The notes under the pieces are model-generated. The model had not been told where the DNA came from. It ran no database searches and saw only the letters and a list, made by a program, of their open reading frames with translations. Positions 9,220 to 17,127 of a DNA stretch of 17,127 bases are shown one piece after another. This DNA comes from Pleurotus ostreatus/Saccharomyces cerevisiae fusant (lineage: Eukaryota; Opisthokonta). The stretch lies in assembly GCA_024196135.1 (NCBI GenBank), contig JAMQCK010000719.1:1-17127 (forward strand). The letters run 5' to 3'. A program made the position numbers and the translations under genes. Positions within the stretch are counted from its first letter, which is position 1; each line of letters opens with the position of its first letter.

Positions 9220-10311
9220 CTACTCATCATACCGCCTCATCGAACGATCTTGCCCCCCACGGTTTCCCGGCACATTCCGATTGCGACAGTGGTTCGCATA
9301 ATGACCCTTCTCACCACACTGAGAAGGCGTTAGCTTCCTGCAGACGGGTATAGAGCCAACACAACGAGAACCCTCACCTTGAAGCACAGGACTTCGTCGA
9401 GATTCCGCCGCGGTGCTCCTGCCGCGGCGGCAGCGTTGTTCTGATTGTTCTGATACGAGCGGTCGAAGTCGGTGTATCTCCCATAGCCTGGCGGCGGCGG
9501 GCCTAAGTCTCGTGCTGGTGGGGGTGGCAACTCGTACGCCTCGGGAGGCGGGAGCCCCGGCTTCGGGCTGCGATAGGCAGTTAGTCAAACGGCGCGATAG
9601 AATGGTGGAACTCTTCCACTCACTGGCCACGGGGGCAGTCTGGTCCCATGGGACAGAAGCCGGTCAAGTACAGTTGGCAGGCTATTCTGCGGATGTGCTT
9701 CCGGGGGCACGAAGGACCTGCGAATGTCACGGACGTATTAGCCTACACCCCTAGCACGCATACGACGTGAGACTCACCCAATTTGCAGAAGCCCCGCTTG
9801 TAGTCTGGACACTCTACCTTGCGCTCCTTAGGATGGGCGTACAGGCACTCATCGCCAGCCGAGCAGTAGCCGTACTTGGCGTACCACCAGCATTCCGGCA
9901 TGCGCCGGAGGTTGTATTCATGAAGAAACTCGCATGCGTCCCCCTTCTTGCAGAGGCCACGAAGCCAGTGCTTACATACGGTGGACAGTCGCTCACGCTC
10001 ACGCGGGTGTGTAGGAAGCTGCTTTGGGGGCTGGAAGTTTTGCATTGAAGGGTTTGTATGCCGTAAGTTGCAGTGTAGAGGTCCTAAGGGGCAGCCTGCC
10101 GCTGTGAGAGCCAGTCGGCAGATCTGGTCATCTGAGGGTGTCTATCAGCCGCGAGCGAAGATAGCCGCACGGATCTCCACGCGCCTTTGTCGAGTTTGAC
10201 ACCCAGATTGGTCTTTATGAAGTCCTCGACGACGAAGTTGTTTTGGTGGAACTGGGGCGCGACGATATCGCGCAAGGGCGAAGGCCCTGCGAGGGGGTCG
10301 GCGACGGACAT
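9220..10311 (-). CDS. YTH1: mRNA 3'-end processing zinc-finger protein YTH1/CPSF30
   Basis: This is the CCCH zinc-finger subunit of the cleavage and polyadenylation factor that helps recognise the poly(A) signal in the nucleus. The model has five exons: 10311-10185, 10131-9778, 9717-9624, 9567-9378 and 9318-9220, giving 287 residues. Five CCCH fingers are visible: C47-x8-C-x6-C-x3-H, then VCKHWLRGLCKKGDACEFLH, ECWWYAKYGYCSAGDECLYAH, CPDYKRGFCKLGPSCPRKH and CQLYLTGFCPMGPDCPRGH. A Pro/Tyr/Asn-rich linker leads to a C-terminal CCHC knuckle (CFKCGEKGHYANHC). The knuckle is present in animal CPSF30 but absent from budding yeast Yth1. Intron 1 seems to have a GC donor. Intron 4 falls inside the knuckle. 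It is divergent from the P450 gene across 249 bp. Confidence 0.95.
10132..10184 (-). other. Probable GC-AG intron 1 of YTH1
   Basis: No GT donor in this stretch joins exon 1 to the first zinc finger in phase with a normal intron length. A GC donor (CAAAG then GCGCGT) with acceptor CCCTCAG gives a 53-bp intron, a GCTGATA branch-like site about 17 bases from its end, and the in-phase join KLDKDDQICRL. A single C-to-T change would make a standard GTGCGT donor, so a sequencing error is also possible. Confidence 0.6.
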
Positions 10312-10560
10312 GATGATTGCAGACAAGACGCGGCGGTCCAAGCACGCGCTTGTCCACCGCGCAATTGATTTTCATTGTCCGAAGATGGAAGTCGAATGGC
10401 AATTTCCGAGAAGCCGTGCACTTCAACGGAAGCAATTATGAGAACCTGCTTCATACGGCCACAGTGCGGCAATCTCACAGTGGGAGCGAAGGAAGCGTGG
10501 GTGCTGAGGTAACACGGCTTGCTTATAACCACCAAGCTTGCACAAAAATGGGCGCCCTTC
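10312..10560. promoter_or_regulatory. Divergent promoter region between YTH1 and the P450 gene
   Basis: These 249 bases lie between two divergent start codons and must contain both promoters. A TTATAA element lies near 10523, about 35 bases before the P450 start. It may be too close to the start codon to act as its TATA box unless the leader is very short. No other site was recognised. Confidence 0.45.
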
Positions 10561-10607
10561 ATGCTGTCCTCCTACGGCATTTGTGCCTGCCTCGTAGTCG
10601 CAGCTAG
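10548..10607 (+). promoter_or_regulatory. Upstream open reading frame overlapping the P450 start
   Basis: An ATG at 10548 in a strong context (AAAATGG) opens a 19-codon frame that ends at 10607. It overlaps the P450 start (10561), which has a weak context (CTTCATGC), in a different frame. If included in the mRNA it would reduce P450 translation. Whether the transcript starts upstream of 10548 is unknown. Confidence 0.4.
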
Positions 10608-12798
10608 CGCGCTACTATGGCTTAGTCGTCTTCGCCGTCTATCGCCCCTCCAGCGACTACCTCTACCTCCCGGTCCGCCCTCGTCTTGGACAGGAAGTGT
10701 TGACCTACCTCGAACCTACCCATGGATCACATACCATCAGTGGAGGAAGACGTATGGTGCGTACTCGCCATGGGACCCTCGACAACACTGTATTTATGTG
10801 GACTTAGGCGATATCATTTACATCAACAAGCTCGCCAACCCAATCATCATCCTCAACTCGCTAGATGCTATTCGCGATTTATTCGAGAAAAGGAGCGGAA
10901 GCTACTCCAGCCGCCCTACCAGAACCATGATGCAACTGTGCGTCCTTAATATGGCTCGAATTTTTGGGCCATTGTTCTGACCTCGGCTGAAGATGCGGCT
11001 TCGATTGGCTTTTCTCTTCTATGAAATACGGGAATGACCACAAGGTCAGTCGTGCTACCACTTTGTAACTCTAGGATTGTATCCATAGCCGGACTGTAGC
11101 GCCATAGGAATATGTTTCAAAGGCATTTCCCTACCACTGGCGTCACCGAGGAGTATCAAGCACTCCAGCTCCGTCAGACGCACGTCTTTCTTCGAAATAT
11201 GCTTCATCGCCCTGAGAATTTCTATTACCAAGTTCGCAGGTAGTTTTACAGATCCGTGCTCTCTGCGGCATACTGAGTTACTGACCTGGCAGGACTGCGA
11301 CGGCAATCATACTGGAAATAACGTGAGTCCAACGAGACCTTTCCCATGTCGACATGAAGCTGACGCCCCTGCAGGTACGGACACGAAGTCGCAGAGACTG
11401 GCGACTACTACGTCGGACTAGCGGACGACGCCCTCCAAGGCGTATCACAAGCCGGTATCTTTGGGTCCTTCTTCGTGGTGAGTGTCAATGAGCGCCTGGC
11501 GCGTTGATCTCTAATGCAATGATCATTATCTCAGGACTACCTTCCATGGCTGAAGTACGTACCTGCGTGGCTTCCCGGGGCATCGTGGAAGCGCAAAGCG
11601 CAGTGGTGGCGATCTAAATCGCAAGAGATGGTCAGATATCCGTACGAGAAGTTGCTTCAGCGTCTGGTATATCGTCTCACTCCTTAAATCGTTCGTCCAA
11701 CTGACCGAGTTCGCGCTTCATCAGAACGAAGGCACCGCGACGCCTTGCCTGGTCACCCAGGAGCTCGACTATCAAGCCAAGAATGGCGGTGGCGTTCGGG
11801 AAGACGAGCGCATCATCAAGAACGTCGCGGCGACGACATACGCAGGTCGGGGACCAGCGAGAGTGAACCAGTGCTTCAACGCTTACGCCTCTTACAGGTG
11901 GTTCGGATACTGTCGTGTCCGCCATGCGCTCCTTCTTCCTTGCGATGGCGTTGCACCCAGAAATTCAGAAGAAGGCGCAGGACGACCTTGACCGAGTCTG
12001 CGCTGGGCGACTACCATTGTTCGTAGATAGGACAGAACTATCGTATATCGTGCGTCGTATGATCTTCATAATCACTTCACTTCGGCGGCTGATAAAAATC
12101 ATTCAGGACTGCATCTGCTACGAGGTCTGCCACGAAGCCGCGTGCATCTCCAGTCCTGATCTTCTTCAAAGCTTCTTCGCTGGCAACCAGTGACGCCCCT
12201 CGGCCTAGCGCGCGTCATTGAGCATGACGATGAGTACAGAGGGTACCGCATACCCAAGGGTGCAACGGCAAGTCCTCGGCCGTTCCTCATAGGCCGTGGT
12301 GCTTACAGCGTTCAGATCATCCCCAACGTCTGGTCCATCCTGCACGACGAAGAGCGCTACCCCGATCCGATGGCCTTCAACCCAGATCGCTTCGAAGGCA
12401 AGAGCAAGAAGGACGTTGGTCATAATGAGCTGCCGGAGATGGCTTTTGGCTTTGGAAGAAGGTCAGGACTTTTCGCGACGTTTTGATCTTGCCAGTGGCT
12501 CATGCTGACGAACGAATGCAGGATATGCCCAGGTCGCTACCTCGCCTTCGACACCCTCTGGATATTCGTCGCATCGACACTGGCTGTGTATGATATTCGG
12601 AAGGCCGTTGACGAGGATGGGAAGGTCATCGAACCGCAGGTCGTATACGAGTCTACGTTGCTTTCGTGAGTGACGGGAAAGCGATTGCTACCAGTAAGCT
12701 GATCCAAGTGCAGCCATCCGTTACCTTTTTCTTGCGATATTGTTCCACGATCGGCTGCCACTGCCGCGCTGATTAGGAGCACAGCGGACGAGAGTTGA
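10561..12798 (+). CDS. Cytochrome P450 monooxygenase, microsomal type
   Basis: This is a heme-thiolate monooxygenase, probably anchored in the ER and fed by NADPH-P450 reductase; the substrate is unknown. The model has 14 exons: 10561-10756, 10808-10937, 10993-11044, 11100-11239, 11293-11322, 11375-11477, 11535-11666, 11725-11845, 11898-12049, 12107-12124, 12172-12267, 12316-12461, 12522-12665 and 12714-12798, giving 514 residues. The N-terminus has a membrane helix (residues 5-20) and a LPLPPGPP hinge. The I-helix motif is AGGSDT (301-306). ExxR is Glu358-Leu-Leu-Arg361, followed by the NPDRF element. The heme loop is FGFGRRICPG with ligand Cys441. All key residues are present. The sequence resembles the basidiomycete P450s often annotated as O-methylsterigmatocystin oxidoreductase-like; I assign no CYP family. 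Intron 11 has a GC donor. Confidence 0.95.
12268..12315 (+). other. GC-AG intron 11 of the P450 gene
   Basis: The family sequence requires KGAT to continue directly into IIPNVWSILHD, but 48 bases lie between. They start GCAAGT, the classical donor of GC-AG introns, and end GCGTTCAG. The unit is 16 codons long without a stop, so retention would insert ASPRPFLIGRGAYSVQ before a conserved strand. Confidence 0.8.
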
Positions 12799-12876
12799 GG
12801 CGAACTTTTGAAGATGTGTGCGTCCGATGATCGAGATTCTACGCAACCCATGTAAGATTACTACTTGCAACTCTGG
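12799..12876. other. Short convergent spacer between P450 and prephenate dehydratase
   Basis: Only 78 bases separate two opposing stop codons, so the two 3' untranslated regions very probably overlap as antisense tails. No clear poly(A) signal was seen. Confidence 0.5.
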
Positions 12877-13934
12877 CTACCAAATGCCCATGAGGCTCGC
12901 GGTCGTGCCAGTCGCTCGTACACGCTCTAAAGCCTGATCTACTTGTGTCCGCCACTCGGTCGTGTCTGTGTCTGCGCCTGCGACCTCAAGAAGATAGGTA
13001 TCCTGGAAAGGCGGCGCGTTCGGGGCGGGTCGTCTATCCATGCGGACGACGTCCAGTGAGAGGGCTTGCAAGACCGACGATATCCTTTGCCCTGACCCGG
13101 GCGTGATTGAAAGGAGAGCATATCCGTCGCCTACCTCTTGCTCTGGACCTTCCAGCAACGGTGTCTCTGCCTTCCTTGTGATGGTATAAAACCGCGTGAA
13201 GTTGTCTGCGTGGTAGAGAATCAGTAAAAAACATGCGGGGAGCTGAAGAGAACTCACTAGATTCCGCCTGTATACTCTGTCGCAATACGGAGAGTCCAGG
13301 AAATGTTATTGCACACAACTTCGAGCCGATGGCTGCGGACGTTGACGGTCCTGAGAGAACATCGCGAGCCGCAGCTGCTGTCGAAGGTGCGCCAACGAGT
13401 CGTGCCTTCGGCAGATGCGTTCGCAAAAACTCTCGGCATTGTCCAAGTGCCTAAAGAGAGAGGTTCGACGACGATATGTTCTTTTAGAGCCTTCTACTCA
13501 CTTGTTCGTGACTGACAACGGTGTCAATATCCTCCAGCTGCGTACCAGTTTTCGCGAGTAGACAGTGTTGCACCGCTAGCGTGACGGTTCCCCGCACGAA
13601 AACCTGGCCCGCACGCGTCGCGAGCGCGTCATACGTCTCAACCACGGCCCCGAAGATAGTATTTTCCTGCGGTACAACGCCAATCGCACCCGTAGAAGCG
13701 ACCGCATTGAATACATCTGGCTAGTCTTCTCCGTGAGTCGAACCGGCGGGCACGTAGGAGAAACGGACCGGTTATGGTTCTCTGTTCAACATACGCCACA
13801 TTAGGGCCAAATCTCTCATAGGCGGCCTTGGAAGCATAAGCACACGCAAACCTTGTCTACTTCGAGGTTTTTACCTGATGCGAGTAGGTACCAGAGGGTC
13901 CTAGGTAGGCGACCGTTGGCGTAGCTGCGTTCAT
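12877..13934 (-). CDS. PHA2: Prephenate dehydratase
   Basis: The enzyme converts prephenate to phenylpyruvate, the committed step to phenylalanine, in the cytosol. The model has five exons: 13934-13875, 13826-13769, 13716-13502, 13450-13258 and 13205-12877, giving 284 residues, typical for a stand-alone fungal enzyme. The catalytic domain begins VAYLGPSGTYSHQAAYERFG. It also has GVVPQENTIFGAVVETYD, VVSHEQALGQC, and the essential TRF motif at 179-181 (NNFTRFYTI). The C-terminal ACT domain starts near YALLSITPGSG. Its usual GAL and ESRP phenylalanine-binding motifs are poorly kept (GSGQRISSVL and MDRRP). The first ATG in frame is at 13934; upstream only GTG occurs. Intron 1 has a CCAAG acceptor. 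The start lies 211 bp from the stop of regulator B on the same strand. Confidence 0.95.
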
Positions 13935-14145
13935 GAGCGTAGGATGAGAGGTGGATTGCCGCCAGATGCGTGGGGTAATGATAGCGGCCGATAAGTCCGA
14001 TCTGGTCGCTTGACGCTGACTTTCCTGCTGCAGTGCCACGAATTCTCCTTTTCTGTGCTACATACGTTACTCTACTAGATTACAGCCATTCAGGCCCAAG
14101 TACAAATACATTACGACGAAGTCAAGTAGTAAGGGTCCATTACGC
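13935..14145 (-). promoter_or_regulatory. Spacer between regulator B stop and prephenate dehydratase start
   Basis: These 211 bases should contain the 3' end of regulator B and the promoter of prephenate dehydratase, both read on the minus strand. The portion 14040-14145 is AT-richer than its surroundings. I found no TCN or Gcn4-like site that I would defend. Confidence 0.4.
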
Positions 14146-17127
14146 CTAGAAGGCATTAAAGCCAAGGAAAGACAGCGGGTCGTCTACGTTTTCGTTGAAG
14201 TTAAAATCCTCCATCCCTGCATATCGACTTGAGGGCAGTTGCGTAGCCTCTATCAAACTGAGATATGCAGTGTCGTCCTGCCGATGGTAGTTGAAGACGT
14301 TGGCTTGAGGTGCCATTGAAGGGCCACAACGCGAGATGATCAGTTCACCGAGCATCTTGCCGAAGCGAAATGCGAGAGGAATACGATCGCCCATCTTCAT
14401 CAGGGCCGAGCTATCCGTGTCTCCATAAGTCATCGTCGTCGGGAGGTAGCAAGTCACTTACTAGATGAAGTCAAGCTCGTGGCGGAGCGTCTGTATCTGC
14501 TCCTCACTACGCGTGTCGACCGCGGCGTGCAAAAAGCGGACAAGTACCCGTCCTGCGGTGAGCCAAGCGAACTTTCGGAGTCATAAGTAACCGTCCGGAG
14601 AAGAACGTCTCGAGGACTCACAGCAGCGAACGTATCCAGCAGTGTTATATCGTAGCTGGTCGACAAGACCATATAGATCAAGTCAAGCAGTGCACGCGCA
14701 GCCGTCAATATCTTCAACGCCGATATACACCCAGACGTGCGCACGTCGGCGTGCGGATCATGGAGGACAATGAGGGAGCTGAAGGTGGGTGAGTATACCT
14801 TCCCATCGCAAGGAAGACCGGCTTACACGTAGGGCATCATATGCGCTATATAGAGGTGATTATCGACCACATTGTTTTGGATTGGATATCGAAGATGGGG
14901 CGGGAACGAATCCCTGAATGTCGTCGCGGTCCGCTCAAGCTCGATGAAGGCCGGCGCCGTCCGCGGATCCACGAAATTCTCGTCCTGCGTGCTCTGCATG
15001 TAGGGCGAGGTGCCAGCTGGTATGACTAGATTTGCAGACATTTCCGGATTGCCGGCGAAGTGCTGGCTTCGAAACCGCAAGTTAAAGCGCTTGACGTAGG
15101 CTGGCGAGCAGGCGTTAGCAAGTCCGGGGAAAAAGAGGCAATGAGTTACATACAGAGTAGGATGGCGCCCTTGATATACAAAGTGAAGGAGTCCGTGACG
15201 GCTGGCGGATTCTGAAGCAGGACGCCGCGAGTATGTGCCCATTGCCTATCTGCCGGGCTCACTAAAATCTGCGCGACGATGAGCGATGGTCTCCTCATTT
15301 GATCGAACGAACGCCTTACACTATGTTCGAACTGCTCAGAGAGCACCGGCATCATCTGGGAAATGTCATCGTCGTCGACACTCATGGCCCAACCATTGCC
15401 GAGCCCATGAAGACGTTCAGCGCAGTAAATCAGCCAGAAGGTATTTCGTCGGGTCTCGTCTTCGATGACGTTTCGTGGAGGGGGGATAAGTGATGGCGGC
15501 CTCACGGCGGTCGATATCGACCGAAATGGTGAGCACATATTCATACCCAAGGGGACGGCCATGCGCATCGTCTGACCGCATTCGACGAAGACCTGGCGAG
15601 CGTTAGGGAACCAGCGCTACGGTACACCCTGCCTAGCGTACCTTTACCCATCTATGGAAGGGGTAAGCCGCGTGCGGAAGAGCGGAGACGGCGTACTCAC
15701 TGCGAATGAGCCCAATAATACCAGCACATGATCAAGGAAGCTATACCATGTCAGTTGCGCACAGCGTCGGATTAGACGACTATCACCTTGTAATCCCTGA
15801 AACAGGTTCTCTCCGCGTTGGCGTGACCGCTCGATGGCAACGTTGGCAAGCTTTGCCTGCTCCTCGGCAAAAGAGTCGGGCCTTGGCTCCCTATGAAAGT
15901 CGTCGAATATTTCATCTTGTAAAGAGGGGTACCGTCAGCTATACGGCGCTCCTCGAGACTCTAAGACAGACCTGGCGCCATTTTTGTAAGGTCTGGTAGC
16001 GGAGGGGAGGATACTGCAGCTGTATAGAAGCTTGCTACAGGACAATTAGTAGGGTGGCCCATCCGAATTTCGGGCACATACCTATAGCGCATATCGCGTG
16101 AAGGAGGCATGGGGGTGGGAACTTGGGGTGCGTAGCCCCAAGTGACAGGCAGGTCATGAATGTGGGGAAGTGGAAGAGCCGTTGGGCGTGTGGGTGGAAC
16201 ATGAAGAACATCTCGACTCTGATGAGAGGGGTTAAGAATAGTCAAGGAGAGCGGGTGAGGGGTGGCATACAGATGGCGAAGAAGCTCTGGTCGCGGCATC
16301 CCCTCAGGCCAGTTTGTCCAGACAACGTCCGTGCGGGATCCGTAGTCTCCCATTTCAAGAAGGCCGAGGGGTCTAGGGACCGGCGCTTCCTGAGGGTTGG
16401 GTCCTTGAGGGGAGGTAGAGGATGAGGGTGAAGGATATGAATTGGACGTCGGCAGTAGGGGGTTCCCATTTGGACTCGACTGTGCGGCTTTCTCTGCTTC
16501 CTCTTTCTGCTGTAGCAAGGCCTCAAGCTCGTCTACAGAGAGAGGTGTCAACAATTTCATTGGAAGGGCGACGGTGTTGAGGACGCACTGATTCTATTCT
16601 CTAGGCGCTCATAACGACTCTTGTGCCCTTCACTCACTACCTGGGTATCTGGGACTGATGGGAGACGTTAGAAGTCAGAAGTACAGGCAGAAACGAACCC
16701 ACTCACGTTCATCGTATGTGCATACGGGCTCGCTGGGAAGTCCTGAATTGGGTGGCGCATGCGAGACGGCATGTGCATGAGATCGAACGCATGTAGAGCA
16801 GGGACGCTTCGCGTCACTAGAAACATGATTCAGCCCACCTCCAACCTCTACGCGTAGGCGTGTATGCGTACCATTTCTGAGGGGCGAGTCAGAGGGGAAC
16901 GGCAATAGGTATACTGCTAACGCACCAGCTTCCTGCGCCGACACTGATCCCGCCATTGTCAGCAGAGCGTAAGGGGTTGATAGGTGGGCCGTATACCTGA
17001 TGACAGGCCTAAGGGGAATTTATTGAGTGCTGCACCGGCACCGAAGACCATTGACTACACACCTGATTCCTCTTGAGCATATTTGGGTTCTGTCCCGGTA
17101 TAGTGGACTTGTAAATGGACGAGGAGG
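14146..17127 (-). CDS. Zn2Cys6 transcription factor B, 5' end outside window
   Basis: A second zinc-cluster regulator of the same family as regulator A, with unknown targets. Exons: 17127-17063 (open at the edge), 17008-16997, 16943-16926, 16876-16872, 16816-16707, 16654-16589, 16532-16271, 16218-16082, 16034-15972, 15915-15787, 15740-15701, 15651-15642, 15592-15320, 15268-15154, 15100-14827, 14778-14622, 14571-14462 and 14410-14146. At least 702 residues lie in the window. The zinc cluster is ACHQCRRRKLKCDAKRPCSTCVR, with the last Cys in EPVCTYDE after a long loop. A coiled coil follows (YERLENRINELEALLQQKEE). The fungal-specific domain shows FHFPTFMTCL, LLHAICAIA, ETRRNTFWLIYCAERLHG and NGWAMSVDDDDISQMMP. 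An ATG at 17080 exists, but the frame continues upstream with Ser-rich sequence, so the true start is probably beyond the edge. Confidence 0.92.
16872..16876 (-). other. Five-nucleotide microexon inside the zinc cluster of regulator B
   Basis: The bases AAATG lie between acceptor CCCCTCAG (49-bp intron) and donor GTACGC (55-bp intron). Joined between CTG of exon 3 and TGAC of exon 5 they give Lys-Cys-Asp, so they supply the invariant lysine and two thirds of the third zinc-binding cysteine codon. Skipping them destroys the frame. Regulator A has the same Lys-Cys-Asp after an intron at the same place. Confidence 0.85.

Noticed and set aside
13731..13748. GGTTCGACTC word on the minus strand resembling a tRNA B box
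   Set aside because: It lies in intron 2 of prephenate dehydratase. No A box or cloverleaf can be drawn around it, and the last base of the B-box consensus does not fit.
2962..13934. A biosynthetic gene cluster (lactonase, YjbQ, P450, prephenate dehydratase and two regulators)
   Set aside because: No core synthase, transporter or tailoring series is present. Essential YTH1 lies in the middle, gene orientations are mixed, and prephenate dehydratase is a normal primary-metabolism gene. Neighbourhood alone is not evidence.
15961..16560. Minus-strand 199-codon frame taken as one exon
   Set aside because: It runs through introns at 16219-16270 and 16035-16081. Splicing them restores the fungal-specific domain and a perfect CTACTAAT branch site.

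Overview
The window looks like nuclear DNA of a filamentous fungus, most likely a basidiomycete of the Agaricomycetes. The evidence is the gene content (two fungal Zn2Cys6 regulators with a fungal-specific transcription factor domain, a microsomal P450, a nuclear-encoded mitoribosomal protein and a mitochondrial acyl carrier protein) and the gene structure. Nine genes are interrupted by 74 introns that I can place by splice signals, reading phase and protein-family continuity. Nearly all are 46-70 bp long. I see no bacterial, viral or transposon sequence, no tRNA or rRNA, and no CRISPR.

Layout, left to right. Positions 1-635 hold at most the beginning of an unrecognised minus-strand gene that leaves the window. 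Then follows a divergent pair of mitochondrial genes: bL17m ribosomal protein (636-1654, minus) and mitochondrial acyl carrier protein (1807-2400, plus). Next are an SMP-30/regucalcin-type lactonase (2962-4340, plus) and, convergent to it, Zn2Cys6 regulator A (4658-7563, minus). A YjbQ/UPF0047 protein (8090-9057, minus) and the mRNA 3'-end processing zinc-finger protein YTH1/CPSF30 (9220-10311, minus) follow. A cytochrome P450 (10561-12798, plus) diverges from YTH1 and converges on prephenate dehydratase (12877-13934, minus). The right end is Zn2Cys6 regulator B (14146 to the edge, minus, 5' end missing).

In function this is a mixed neighbourhood. Mitochondrial translation and lipoate/Fe-S support (bL17m, ACP), mRNA polyadenylation (YTH1) and phenylalanine synthesis (prephenate dehydratase) are housekeeping. 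The lactonase, YjbQ protein, P450 and two related regulators are more accessory. I do not see a convincing biosynthetic cluster.

The most striking feature is exon architecture rather than a new pathway. The YjbQ gene is cut into 11 exons for 137 codons, including exons of 6 and 12 nt. The DNA-binding domain of regulator B is spread over tiny exons including one of 5 nt. Two introns appear to start with GC instead of GT, and about one in eight acceptors ends in AAG. The gene models below were built by hand from splice consensus and family memory; no alignment or transcript data were available.
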